A stretch of 64,000 nt of DNA from Betaproteobacteria bacterium UKL13-2 (GTDB taxonomy: Bacteria > Pseudomonadota > Gammaproteobacteria > Burkholderiales > Usitatibacteraceae): the NCBI GenBank assembly GCA_001602455.1, contig CP012157.1:1545733-1609732 (forward strand), in the 5' to 3' direction. Of this stretch, positions 34,844-43,476 are shown in pieces. Both the position numbers and the translations under genes were made by a program. The notes under the pieces are model-generated. The model saw only the letters and a list, made by a program, of their open reading frames with translations, was not told the DNA's origin and did no database searches. Position 1 is the stretch's first letter. Every line of letters starts with the position of its first letter.

Positions 34844-36508
34844 ATGGCACAGTACGTATACACGATGAATCGCGTTGGTAAGATTGTTCCACCAAAGCGT
34901 CAAATTTTGAAAGACATCTCGCTGTCGTTTTTCCCCGGCGCGAAAATAGGTGTGCTGGGCTTAAACGGCGCGGGTAAATCGACCCTGCTCAAAATCATGG
35001 CGGGTGTGGACAAGGAAATTGAGGGCGAAGCCGTCCCCATGCCCGGCATTAAGATCGGTTACCTGATGCAAGAGCCGCTGATGAACCCAGACCAAACCGT
35101 GCGCGAGGCGGTCGAGGCTGGCTTGGGCGGCGTGTTGGCGGCAAAGAAGCGACTCGATGAGGTTTACGTGGCCTACGCGGAAGAAGGTGCTGATTTTGAT
35201 GCTCTCGCTGAAGAGCAAGCGAAGTTGGAGGCAATTATCGCGGCAGGCGATGGCGACTCATCCGAAGCGCAGATGGAAATTGCCGCCGATGCGTTGCGTA
35301 TCCCGCCGTGGGATGCTGTGGTCGGAAAGTTATCCGGTGGTGAAAAACGCCGTGTGGCGCTCTGCCAACTGCTGCTGTCGAAGCCAGATATGCTGCTGCT
35401 CGATGAGCCGACCAACCACCTCGACGCGGAGAGTGTTGATTGGCTTGAACAATTCCTCGCCCGCTTCCCCGGCACCGTGGTCGCGGTTACCCATGATCGG
35501 TACTTTCTGGATAACGCCGCCGAGTGGATTTTGGAACTCGACCGTGGATCAGGCATTCCTTGGAAGGGTAACTATTCAAGCTGGCTGGATCAAAAGACCG
35601 ATCGCCTGCAGAAGGAAGAATCATCGGAATCGGCACGTCAACGCAACCTGAAGAAAGAGCTTGAGTGGGTGCGGCAGAACCCGAAAGGGCGCCAGGCAAA
35701 ATCGAAAGCGCGGATGACACGTTTTGAGGAACTGTCCAGTTACGAGTACCAACGTCGTAACGAAACGAGCGAGATCTTCATTCCCGTCGCCGAGCGCCTG
35801 GGGAATGAGGTGATTGAATTCACCAACGTGACAAAGTCCTTCGGCGATCGCGTGTTGATCGACAACCTGTCGATGAAGATTCCACCTGGCGCGATTGTGG
35901 GTGTGATTGGTCCAAACGGCGCGGGCAAATCGACATTGTTTAAGTTGATCCGCGGCACCGAGAAACCAGATTCCGGCGAGATTAAGATCGGCCCGACGGT
36001 CAATCTGGCGTTTGTTGACCAATCGCGCGATGCGCTTGACGGTGATAAGAACGTGTGGGAAGCGGTATCTGGCGGCTCGGACATCTTGCAAGTCGGCAAA
36101 TTCGAAATGCAGTCCCGTGCCTACATTGGGCGCTTTAACTTCAAGGGTGGCGACCAGCAAAAACTGGTCGGCAAACTGTCCGGTGGTGAGCGTGGACGGC
36201 TGCATCTGGCCATTACGCTGCTCAAAGGGGGCAACGTATTGCTGCTTGACGAGCCTTCAAACGATTTGGATGTTGAGACCTTGCGCGCACTGGAAGATGC
36301 GATCCAAGAATTTGCCGGCACAGTGATGGTCATTTCCCACGATCGTTGGTTCCTCGACCGATTGGCGACGCATATCCTAGCCTGTGAGGGGGATTCGCAG
36401 TGGGTGTTCTACAACGGTAACTACAACGAATACGAAGCTGACAAGAAGCGCCGTCTCGGTGAAGAAGCGGCAAGGCCGAAGCGGGTGCGTTTTAAGGCGC
36501 TCAAGTAG
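34844..36508 (+). CDS. ettA: Energy-dependent translational throttle protein EttA (ABC-F ATPase)
   Basis: A 554-residue soluble ABC-F protein, the same length as E. coli EttA (555). There are two nucleotide-binding domains: Walker A GLNGAGKST and GPNGAGKST, signatures LSGGEKRRVALCQLLL and LSGGERGRLHLAITLL, Walker B LLLDEPTNHLD and LLLDEPSNDLD. The interdomain linker (RQNPKGRQAKSKARMTRFEE) and the arm region after the first Walker A fit EttA. It binds the ribosomal E site and gates entry into elongation by ADP/ATP ratio. There is no membrane partner, as expected. Confidence 0.96.
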   Translation: MAQYVYTMNRVGKIVPPKRQILKDISLSFFPGAKIGVLGLNGAGKSTLLKIMAGVDKEIEGEAVPMPGIKIGYLMQEPLMNPDQTVREAVEAGLGGVLAAKKRLDEVYVAYAEEGADFDALAEEQAKLEAIIAAGDGDSSEAQMEIAADALRIPPWDAVVGKLSGGEKRRVALCQLLLSKPDMLLLDEPTNHLDAESVDWLEQFLARFPGTVVAVTHDRYFLDNAAEWILELDRGSGIPWKGNYSSWLDQKTDRLQKEESSESARQRNLKKELEWVRQNPKGRQAKSKARMTRFEELSSYEYQRRNETSEIFIPVAERLGNEVIEFTNVTKSFGDRVLIDNLSMKIPPGAIVGVIGPNGAGKSTLFKLIRGTEKPDSGEIKIGPTVNLAFVDQSRDALDGDKNVWEAVSGGSDILQVGKFEMQSRAYIGRFNFKGGDQQKLVGKLSGGERGRLHLAITLLKGGNVLLLDEPSNDLDVETLRALEDAIQEFAGTVMVISHDRWFLDRLATHILACEGDSQWVFYNGNYNEYEADKKRRLGEEAARPKRVRFKALK

Positions 36509-36616
36509 CGTTACACAAACTAATCTGAATCCTTCATGGGAGCCGTACCCACGACAGTCCAATGTGAGCTGTCGTCGTGTCGCTCGTACACCAGTCGCGC
36601 CCTGATGTGAGCCCGA

Positions 36617-36835
36617 GCCTGAACATTTCACGGGGGCGAGTTCGAAAGCGGGTGGTGGCGTTTGCCAAATGCGTGCGGGGGAAGGCGCGTGTTTCGCCGA
36701 CACGGTGCCGTCCAACTGATCGAGATCGAACGTGCCGCCCGCAGCCATCGCAAGAGAGAGGCAAGCCAAATTGGTTATCCACTCTTTCAGAGGCAACCTC
36801 CTTCGACACATCGGGCGACCCGTGAAATATTCAGG
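36617..36835. repeat. Family C palindromic repeat, long copy (219 bp)
   Basis: The ends GCCTGAACATTTCACGGG and CCCGTGAAATATTCAGGC are near-perfect inverted repeats. The right-hand 70 bases (read on the minus strand) match the copy at 37413 (TCGCCCG, GAAGGA, GTTGCCTC). The left-hand part matches the short copy at 9893 (GAGTTCGAAAGCGGG). The middle about 100 bases are unique in the window and have no credible gene. Confidence 0.7.
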
Positions 36836-36870
36836 CCAACGTTGCGCTCATTTTTTGAGTTGTACAAAAA

Positions 36871-36900
36871 CAAAAAGAGCGCCCAAGGGCGCTCTTTTTG
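36871..36900. terminator. Perfect bidirectional terminator between ettA and the Ala/Lys-rich gene
   Basis: CAAAAAGAGCGCCC, loop AA, GGGCGCTCTTTTTG: a perfect 14-bp stem flanked by A-rich and T-rich tails. It can end transcription of the minus-strand gene at 36933 and of the ettA transcript from the other side. Confidence 0.9.
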
Positions 36901-36932
36901 TTCGCTGCGGTGTAACGGTTTAGACGCTTAAG

Positions 36933-37193
36933 TTACTTAGCGGGTGCTGCGTCTTTTTTAGCTTTCTTAGCCTTTTTCTTGGCTTTCTTAGGCTTGTCGG
37001 CGGGCGTAGCTTCGGTCTTTGCCGGTGCTTTGTCAGCTTTGGCCGGTGCTGCAGGCGTGGTAGCGGCTGCTGCTGGGGCTGCTGCTTTTGCCGGTGCGGC
37101 TGGCGCTGGGGTCTGCGCGTTTACAGCAAACGAGATAGCCGCGCCAGTTGCCAGTGCGATGACCAGCTTAGAAGTGCTAAACAATTGTTTCAT
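36933..37193 (-). CDS. Small exported Ala/Lys/Pro-rich protein
   Basis: An 86-residue protein with a clear signal peptide (MKQLFSTSKLVIALATGAAI, cleaved near AVNAQ) and AAGGAAC as ribosome site. The mature part is low complexity: Ala/Pro-rich repeats (PAKAAAPAAAATTPAAPAKA) and a very basic tail (KPKKAKKKAKKAKKDAAPAK), like histone-H1 tails. It would be a disordered, cationic periplasmic or secreted protein. Similar small proteins are common in betaproteobacteria, but their role is unknown to me. It has its own terminator. Confidence 0.75.
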   Translation of the reverse strand: MKQLFSTSKLVIALATGAAISFAVNAQTPAPAAPAKAAAPAAAATTPAAPAKADKAPAKTEATPADKPKKAKKKAKKAKKDAAPAK

Positions 37194-37221
37194 TTGAAGT
37201 TCCTTTCAATTAAAAAGATAA

Positions 37222-37380
37222 TCACGCTTTAGCGCATTTGGCGTTGATCTCACCTATGTCGCCCTTCTTGCTTGTACTGCTACCGCTTTTGTAGAACCAG
37301 TGCTGCAGTGACCGAGTAACGCGCCATTTGCGAATTGGTTTACTCGCGATGTCCTTCCCCTTTTGCCTTGCTTTCGACAT
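37222..37380 (-). CDS. Possible very small basic protein
   Basis: A 52-residue frame starting at ATG 37380, with AGGGA upstream. The protein is very basic (SKARQKGKDIASKPIRKWRV) with Cys near the end. A longer frame up to 37473 exists but runs into the family C repeat. No family is recognised. It could be genuine or chance; downstream is the Ala/Lys-rich protein gene. Confidence 0.3.
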   Translation of the reverse strand: MSKARQKGKDIASKPIRKWRVTRSLQHWFYKSGSSTSKKGDIGEINAKCAKA

Positions 37381-37412
37381 TCCTGCGTCCCTACGTTTTG
37401 CCACTAAATCTA

Positions 37413-37519
37413 GCCTGAATGTTTCATGGGTCGCCCGTTGCTTAGAAGGACGTTGCCTCGGAATGATTGGCAAACTAACTTAGATCAGCCCTGTTTCGCG
37501 GCTCGCAAAATTTTCAGGC
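37413..37519. repeat. Family C palindromic repeat, 107-bp copy abutting the prpF stop codon
   Basis: It begins GCCTGAATGTTTCATGGGTC and ends AAAATTTTCAGGC; both sides read CTA/TAG just outside. The first 70 bases align with the minus strand of the 36617-36835 copy. The last base of the repeat is the G (minus strand) of the prpF stop codon. Confidence 0.7.
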
Positions 37520-38700
37520 TAGCCAATATTCCCCGGAATGTAGACCCATCCGGCCATTAAACGACGGGCGCTGCGATTCATCACCGCTTTGGTCACACGC
37601 CAACCACCGCTCACGTCGCTCGCCTCGGCGCTAATTGGCATGACGCCGGATGTATGTCCGATTCTTATTGGCATTCCTGACTGCTTCTTGATGACAACAC
37701 GGCTGACGAGAGTGCCGGGAACCGCTGCCGCCACCGCGAGCGCGATAGCGCCTGATCCGGGTATTGCGTGGTGTACTTTGCCTAAAGAAACCATGCGGGC
37801 AATAACATCGATTTCGTTCTGGCTAATGTGTTTGCCGTCTAAAGCGGTATACGACGTCGGCGCGGCGATCAGAGCCAAGGTTGGTCGATGCAGACGACTC
37901 GTGACGGCATCCTTTGGCGACTTTGCCAATCCCATGGCGACGGCCGCTGCCGCTCGCACGGCCTCAAGACGCGTGAGTGTCTTGGTGTCAGCATCCAATT
38001 TTGCTTTGTCCTCGGTCCCGGTGAGTCCGAGCGCATCCGCCAATACGAAGACAGTCGGATTCCCCGCATCGAGCATCGTGGCCTCGATGTGCTCGTTTTC
38101 TCCGAAGGTTAGGGTGTCGTAAGGATTGCCCGTCGGAAATAGACCACCATGGCACATATTTTCAGGTGTTGTGAGCTCCTCAGCGGCGGGGTCGAGAAAC
38201 TCCATCGTAATGCGCGCTGATGGGAAGGCGACGCCATCCTCGACGAAATCGCCGTATTCAACGACTTCTCCACCGTGCATCGGTACGTGGGCGATGACTT
38301 TCTTGCCAAGACTGGCTTGCCAAATTCGTACTGTTGCCGTTCCTTCAAAGGGGGCATCACACAGGTCTTCGCTGATGGCAAACGGCGCGACTGCGACCGA
38401 CAAATTGCCAAAGTTGCCTGACCAATCGATCACTGGGCGGTCAACTGCCACCATGCCGCACATGTAGTCGACATCGCAATCTTCGCGATAAGATTTTGAT
38501 ACCAACACCACCTTGTTAGTCGTTGAACTGGCATCGCCGAGTCCATCGATCTGCTTACCATAGGGGTCTGGACTTCCCAGTAGGCGGAGCAGGATTTGGT
38601 CACGTTTTTCGCTGTCTGCTGGAAGGTCCTCTGCTTTTATGAAAATACCCTTACTGGTGCCGCCACGCATATAGACGGCGGGGATTCTGCGTTGCTTCAT
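37519..38700 (-). CDS. prpF: PrpF-type 2-methylaconitate cis-trans isomerase
   Basis: A 393-residue protein of the diaminopimelate-epimerase-like fold. It shows AVYMRGGTSKGIFIKAEDLP, LLGSPDPYGKQIDGLGDASS, VDYMCGMVAVDRPVIDWSGN and the C-terminal GWRVTKAVMNRSARRLMAGW, all matching PrpF of the 2-methylcitrate propionate pathway. The related 4-oxalomesaconate tautomerase GalD is less similar in these motifs. PrpF is normally next to acnD/prpC; these are absent here, and upstream lies only a truncated Bug receptor gene. So the protein may serve another tricarboxylate. ATG 38700 with GAGGAT upstream is the start. Confidence 0.87.
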   Translation of the reverse strand: MKQRRIPAVYMRGGTSKGIFIKAEDLPADSEKRDQILLRLLGSPDPYGKQIDGLGDASSTTNKVVLVSKSYREDCDVDYMCGMVAVDRPVIDWSGNFGNLSVAVAPFAISEDLCDAPFEGTATVRIWQASLGKKVIAHVPMHGGEVVEYGDFVEDGVAFPSARITMEFLDPAAEELTTPENMCHGGLFPTGNPYDTLTFGENEHIEATMLDAGNPTVFVLADALGLTGTEDKAKLDADTKTLTRLEAVRAAAAVAMGLAKSPKDAVTSRLHRPTLALIAAPTSYTALDGKHISQNEIDVIARMVSLGKVHHAIPGSGAIALAVAAAVPGTLVSRVVIKKQSGMPIRIGHTSGVMPISAEASDVSGGWRVTKAVMNRSARRLMAGWVYIPGNIG

Positions 38701-38760
38701 CAACCTATCCTCAAACTTTAATGGCGAAGTGCGTATCTGTATCGGTATCGATGAGCGTGC

Positions 38761-38931
38761 CTAAATTAAGCGGTCAGCGATCAGTCTCGCCATCGCGTCG
38801 GTGCCGCCGCCCGCGGGAAAGTCGGCCATCAGTTTGATTGGCTTGGTTGGCCACGTTTGCGCAAACACAGCGGGAGCAACACCGGCTGCGGCGAGCGCTG
38901 CCGAATGCAATAAAAACTTGCGGCGATTCAT
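38761..38931 (-). pseudogene. Truncated Bug/TctC-type tripartite tricarboxylate transporter receptor
   Basis: Only 56 codons remain of a gene that should encode about 320 residues. The signal peptide (MNRRKFLLHSAALAAAGVAP, AVFAQ) and the first conserved strand WPTKPIKLMADFPAGGGTDA are unmistakable for this periplasmic solute-binding family, and then the frame ends at MARLIADRLI. The rest is missing: prpF begins 60 bases later. The likely cause is a deletion between the Bug gene and whatever preceded prpF. Confidence 0.8.
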
Positions 38932-39837
38932 AACCTCTCCTCGAAATTTGCTTGTTTCTGACCGGCCAGATTGGCGATCAGCTTTTTTATGATTGAACAA
39001 ATTCTGATTTTTGGGAAACCCAAGTGCTAATTTAACTTAGTCACGGGCGATTTACATCAGCGAACAGCTTGTTTTGCGCGACCACTTTACGGCCAAAGAA
39101 TCGCCAGATATCGTGCGGCGCAGCAAAGGAGTTCGGGCTGTCTGTATCTCAGAATACTTTAGACGCGACGCGCAAGGCGGAGCCGGGTAACAGCGCGCCC
39201 AGCGTCACCAAAAGGTGCAGTGCAGCAAGAGAGAGCAAAAACAAATTCGGAACAGTTGTTTTCTTCGGATTACCGATGGCGAAAAACGTCGGGAAGGTCG
39301 GCTAAAGGCCGGTTGTGTGTTTCATATGGATGCTGGTCGATCACTGTTTTGACGTGGTGTTCGGAAACGTACCGAGACCAGTACCCGCTGAGTGCGATAT
39401 TCATCCTCATGGATGCGCGATGCATATCTGCTTGCCACTCACGGAGGTGCGGTGACGTCATGCGTCTGGGAAGCAGTAGGATGCTAAAAAATCATTGGTC
39501 GTCTCTCATATTTTTATTTTTTGAAACGAAGACGCTCGCTGTTCCTCATCACATACGAGCGCGGCTTGTTGCTTCTGCCTTGTTAGGCGAATCGAATTTT
39601 CGTCAAGTACCGACTGAAATTCATGCGCCAACTTAACGTCGATTGTCGGCACGTCGCCACATCCTAGCAAAGACAATCCCCCTTGTGTTCCCTACCAGCA
39701 CTTAAGAAATCTTAGAAAACGACGAAAACAGTTTAGTCAACTAAATGTAAGCCGCCGGTCTCGCCGCTGGAACAAATCCGTATCGCGAAAAACGGACGCG
39801 TCTCCGCTGAGATCGGGCTATAGGGGAGCTAGACGCA
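38932..39837. other. Gene-poor decayed region
   Basis: About 900 bases without a confident gene. On the minus strand, 39047-39121 can be read as an in-frame tail HDIWRFFGRKVVAQNKLFAD ending in a stop, preceded by an in-frame stop at about 39153. This could be the decayed 3' end of an esterase-like gene that once preceded the Bug receptor gene, but this is weak. The part from 39300 to 39640 is less GC-rich and has only poor frames. A 14-base palindrome lies at 39732. Confidence 0.4.
39732..39745. promoter_or_regulatory. Palindromic site upstream of the small metzincin-like lipoprotein gene
   Basis: TTTAGTCAACTAAA: 6-bp perfect arms with a 2-base centre, about 93 bases before the lipoprotein start. 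The size suits a dimeric repressor. No regulator gene is adjacent, so this is only a candidate. Confidence 0.3.
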
Positions 39838-40203
39838 ATGAGGTATATCAAAAAATCTTCCGCCGCAATGTTCTTGGCGAGCTTGATCTTCGTTTTGATG
39901 ACGGGATGCACATCGGTCCGGGGGACAGCATACTCAACGCCATTCTTCACCTACACACCTGCTACGCTCGCGGCACCGGTTAACTGCACAAATGGCGAGT
40001 ACACGGTGACCATCCGACTGACTACCGCAGTTGATGCTGTTCGTGAATGCAGTCGCGAAGGCAAAGTCGCGATGGCATGCTTTAACCCATACAACGGCGG
40101 TGGTGTGATTGTGAGCGCGGCACCAAAAGACTGGAATGACCGCATCGCACTTGCTACCATCGGCCATGAAGTAATGCATCTTTGTGGTGCTGTACACGAA
40201 TGA
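39838..40203 (+). CDS. Small lipoprotein ending in a metzincin-like HExxHxxGxxH motif
   Basis: A 121-residue protein with strong ribosome site AGGGGAG eight bases before ATG. The signal peptide ends in lipobox MTGC (Cys24). The mature part has Cys50, Cys71 and Cys81 and the segment ACFNPYNGGGVIVSAAP. The last residues are GHEVMHLCGAVHE: His110, Glu111, His114, Gly117 and His120 match the full metzincin zinc signature HExxHxxGxxH, but the protein stops one residue later. So no Met-turn or C-terminal subdomain exists. It may be a minimal zinc-binding protein or a small peptidase-like fold. No family name is recognised. It is flanked by decayed DNA. Confidence 0.75.
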   Translation: MRYIKKSSAAMFLASLIFVLMTGCTSVRGTAYSTPFFTYTPATLAAPVNCTNGEYTVTIRLTTAVDAVRECSREGKVAMACFNPYNGGGVIVSAAPKDWNDRIALATIGHEVMHLCGAVHE

Positions 40204-40460
40204 TTGAACGATTCGTTTGCGGGGATGAGGCTGGTGCAATTTAGCGGGCGCCTCGTCACGCTCGCGTTGCGCTCAGCAGAGCAGTTTGCTCAGCCAAACC
40301 CGACGCTCGCGTTGCTCGCAATGGTTGATGGAACCGGTCACCTCCGGCGACCCCGCTGCGGCGGCTCGTCGCGTCACGTTGTTCGCTCCGAGCATCGCCG
40401 TCAGCTTTCGAGCTCCTTGCGCGAATGCCGCAGGGCATTCGCTCCCGGTCACAAAAAATG

Positions 40461-40485
40461 AAAAAAGCCGCTTTCGCGGCTTGAT
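40461..40485 (-). terminator. Terminator after tRNA-Leu
   Basis: On the minus strand: AAGCCGC, loop GAAA, GCGGCTT followed by a T run, directly past the 3' end of the tRNA-Leu gene. Confidence 0.85.
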
Positions 40486-40492
40486 TTCATTT

Positions 40493-40579
40493 TGGTGCCC
40501 AGGAAGGGACTCGAACCCCCACAGTGTTGCCACCGCTAGGACCTGAACCTAGTGCGTCTACCAATTCCGCCACCTGGGC
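40493..40579 (-). tRNA. tRNA-Leu (anticodon CAG)
   Basis: An 87-base class II tRNA with encoded CCA. The acceptor GCCCAGG pairs with CCTGGGC. The D arm contains TGGTAGACGCA. The anticodon stem CTAGG/CCTAG holds loop TTCAGGT (anticodon CAG, reading CTG). A long variable arm follows (CGGTGGCAACACTG) and the T arm is GGGGGTTCGAGTCCC. It is divergent from rnr. Confidence 0.96.
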
Positions 40580-40719
40580 CTCTTCTTGCACAATTACTCG
40601 TGAACGTATCAGGTATGGCTCGCTCACCGGAACAACATTCTTTCGACGCTAGAAATACCCAAGTGCTACTGGGACTATCCGCGTAAAATGAGGGCGAATA
40701 ATAGCCAAAAGCCCATCAA

Positions 40720-43476
40720 TTGTCCAATAAAAAGCCAAAAACAACCAAAGCCCAACAAAAGCGCAGCGCCCATGCGGTGATTGCGAAGCAGCCTGTCCGC
40801 ACACGCAAACCGACTGACGCAGAAGTGGCTTTTGCGTCACCCGTGCCGACCATGCCAGCGAATGCTGGCAATGCGCCCAACCGGGGCAGCGATCCGCACG
40901 CCACACGCGAAGCAGAGAAGTACGAACACCCGATTCCGTCGCGTGAACTCATCATGGATGTGCTCACCCAAGCTGGTGTGCCGATGATGGAAGACGAAAT
41001 CGCCGCAGCGCTGGAGATCAGCGAAGCCGAAATTGATGGTTTTACCCGCCGCCTGAACGCGATGGAACGCGACGGGCAGGTGATGAAGAACCGCCGCGGC
41101 GCGATTGGCCTCTCCGAAAAGATGGACCTGATCGCTGGGCGGGTGCAAGGGCATCCGGATGGTTTTGGTTTCTTGGTGCCAGACGACAAGTCGGAAGATT
41201 TATTCCTAGGCCCAAAGCAAATGCAAAAAGTGCTCGACGGTGATCGCGTGCTGGTGCGTGAGATTGGTGTCGATCGTCGCGGGCGTCGTGAAGCATCGAT
41301 TATCGAGATACTAGAACACAAAAACACACTTGTCGTCGGACGCTTGTTTGAAGAACACGGTGTGCTGTTTGTGGTTGCTGAAAATAAACGTATTAGTCAG
41401 GACATCCTCGTCGAGCCTGGTTATGGCATGAAGGCAGCACCTGGCCAAGTGGTCATGGTCGAGCTGGTCGCACAGCCATCGAAGAATTCCGAACCGGTTG
41501 CGCGTGTTATCGAAGTGTTGGGTAACTATGCCGACCCCGGTATGGAAATCGAGATTGCGTTACGCAAACACGATCTCCCGTATGAGTGGTCCGATGAAAT
41601 TCTCGCGCTCGAAAAGAAGCTGCCGAAAAAAGTCACGGCAAAGGAATGTGAAGGACGGCAGGATCTTCGAGCACTGCCGTTTGTGACGATTGATGGTGAG
41701 ACGGCAAAAGATTTCGACGATGCGGTATACGCCGAAAAGCAGGGCAAGGGCTACAAGCTGTATGTCGCGATTGCGGATGTTTCGCACTACGTAAAACAAG
41801 GTAACGCAATCGACCGCGAAGCACGATTGCGTGGCAACTCAGTGTATTTCCCGCGTCGTGTGATCCCGATGTTGCCCGAGGCGTTGTCCAACGAAATGTG
41901 TTCGTTGAATCCGCGCGTCGATCGTCTGGCGCTGGTTTGCGAAATGCAAATTTCGGCACAGGGGGAGGTGAAGCGTTACGATTTTTATGAGGCGGTGTTT
42001 CACTCCCAGCAGCGTCTGACTTACACCAAGGTCGCGAAATACCTCTACGAAAACGAAACCGTTTACGCAAATGAGCACGGCATCGAAGAGAAGTTGCTGC
42101 CGCACATCCGCCATCTCGATGAGGTGTTCCAGATATTGCTGGCGGCGCGTCACAAACGCGGCGCGATTGACTTCGAATCGTCGGAAACAGAAATGCGTTT
42201 CACCGAAGATGGCAAGATTTCAGAAATCGTCCCGTCGAAACGTAACGACGCACATCGGTTGATTGAAGAATGTATGTTGGCCGCAAACGTCTCGACGGCA
42301 AATTTCCTCATCGAACACGAACATCCTGCGTTGTACCGTGTGCATGAAGGGCCGAACGAAGAGAAACTCGCACAAGTGCGCGGCATGCTGAAAGATTTTG
42401 GTTTGTCTCTTGGCGGCGGCAACGATCCGAGCCCATCTGACTACGCGGCCTTGATTGTCAAGATTAAAGGACGCCCGGATGAACCTTTACTCAACACCGT
42501 GTTGCTGCGCTCGTTACGCCAAGCGGTGTATTCGCCGGAGAATGTCGGGCATTTTGGTTTGTCATATGAGGCGTATACGCACTTCACTTCGCCGATCCGT
42601 CGCTATCCTGATCTGCTGACGCACCGTGCGATTAAAGCGATTCTGCGCAACGATGTCTATGATCCAAAAGAGTCGTGGGATGCGTTGGGGCAACAGTGTT
42701 CGATGACCGAACGCCGTGCCGACGACGCCACCCGCGACGTTGTGGCGTGGCTCAAGTGTTACTACATGAAGGATCGCCTCGGCGAGACCTTTGCCGGTAC
42801 GATTTCATCGGTCACGAGTTTTGGTATTTTTGTGGCGCTCGATGATGTGTATGTCGAAGGCTTGGTGCACATCTCGGATCTCGGCCAAGACTATTTCAAG
42901 TACGACAAAGACCGGCATCAGATTGTTGGTGAACGTACCCGCAAGAAATATCAGTTAGCCGACCGCGTGAACATCAAAGTCGTACGTGTTGATATTGAGA
43001 CGTCCAAGATTGACTTCACACTCGCGGCTGAGCGCATTCGTTCGCACGCAGAGATTGCGGCGATGGACGCACCTGAATACAAGCCCGGTCTCGTTTCTAG
43101 CGCGCCCAAAGTCGCGCCGGCGTTACAGACGCGACAGGCAGGGCGTGCATCGATGGCGCCGACAATCTCAAGCAAGCTGATCGAGCCGCCCGGCGCAGCA
43201 CCGGCGGCAACGAAGAAAATCGTCATGACGGTATCGAGTGCGAACCCGCCCACGACGCCGCTGGCAGGGCTCGATCTGGGCAAACCCGAATCGCGTTACG
43301 CCAAGGCTGGTCGGCAGACCAAATCGGCTAACGCACCGAAGCCAATGGCACCGAAAGCGAAGAAGCCCTCGGCTGGAAAATCGCCTGCGGCACTATCGCC
43401 TTCCGGCGTCAAGCCGAAGGGTGGCGCGAAGGCGGGTGCGCGAAAATCTAACGCAAAGTCCCGTCAAAAATCATGA
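40720..43476 (+). CDS. rnr: Ribonuclease R
   Basis: A 918-residue 3'-5' exoribonuclease. An N-terminal helix-turn-helix-like region ([20 protein letters not shown]) precedes cold-shock domains ([15 protein letters not shown]). The RNB catalytic core has [20 protein letters not shown], with the acidic metal ligands, and the later [20 protein letters not shown]. The S1 domain is [21 protein letters not shown] long Lys/Pro/Ala-rich tail (about residues 800-918) makes it about 100 residues longer than E. coli RNase R and probably binds structured RNA or ribosomes. The only fitting start is TTG 40720 (SNKKPK), with no obvious ribosome site. It overlaps rlmB by 4 bases. Confidence 0.94.
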   Translation: MSNKKPKTTKAQQKRSAHAVIAKQPVRTRKPTDAEVAFASPVPTMPANAGNAPNRGSDPHATREAEKYEHPIPSRELIMDVLTQAGVPMMEDEIAAALEISEAEIDGFTRRLNAMERDGQVMKNRRGAIGLSEKMDLIAGRVQGHPDGFGFLVPDDKSEDLFLGPKQMQKVLDGDRVLVREIGVDRRGRREASIIEILEHKNTLVVGRLFEEHGVLFVVAENKRISQDILVEPGYGMKAAPGQVVMVELVAQPSKNSEPVARVIEVLGNYADPGMEIEIALRKHDLPYEWSDEILALEKKLPKKVTAKECEGRQDLRALPFVTIDGETAKDFDDAVYAEKQGKGYKLYVAIADVSHYVKQGNAIDREARLRGNSVYFPRRVIPMLPEALSNEMCSLNPRVDRLALVCEMQISAQGEVKRYDFYEAVFHSQQRLTYTKVAKYLYENETVYANEHGIEEKLLPHIRHLDEVFQILLAARHKRGAIDFESSETEMRFTEDGKISEIVPSKRNDAHRLIEECMLAANVSTANFLIEHEHPALYRVHEGPNEEKLAQVRGMLKDFGLSLGGGNDPSPSDYAALIVKIKGRPDEPLLNTVLLRSLRQAVYSPENVGHFGLSYEAYTHFTSPIRRYPDLLTHRAIKAILRNDVYDPKESWDALGQQCSMTERRADDATRDVVAWLKCYYMKDRLGETFAGTISSVTSFGIFVALDDVYVEGLVHISDLGQDYFKYDKDRHQIVGERTRKKYQLADRVNIKVVRVDIETSKIDFTLAAERIRSHAEIAAMDAPEYKPGLVSSAPKVAPALQTRQAGRASMAPTISSKLIEPPGAAPAATKKIVMTVSSANPPTTPLAGLDLGKPESRYAKAGRQTKSANAPKPMAPKAKKPSAGKSPAALSPSGVKPKGGAKAGARKSNAKSRQKS

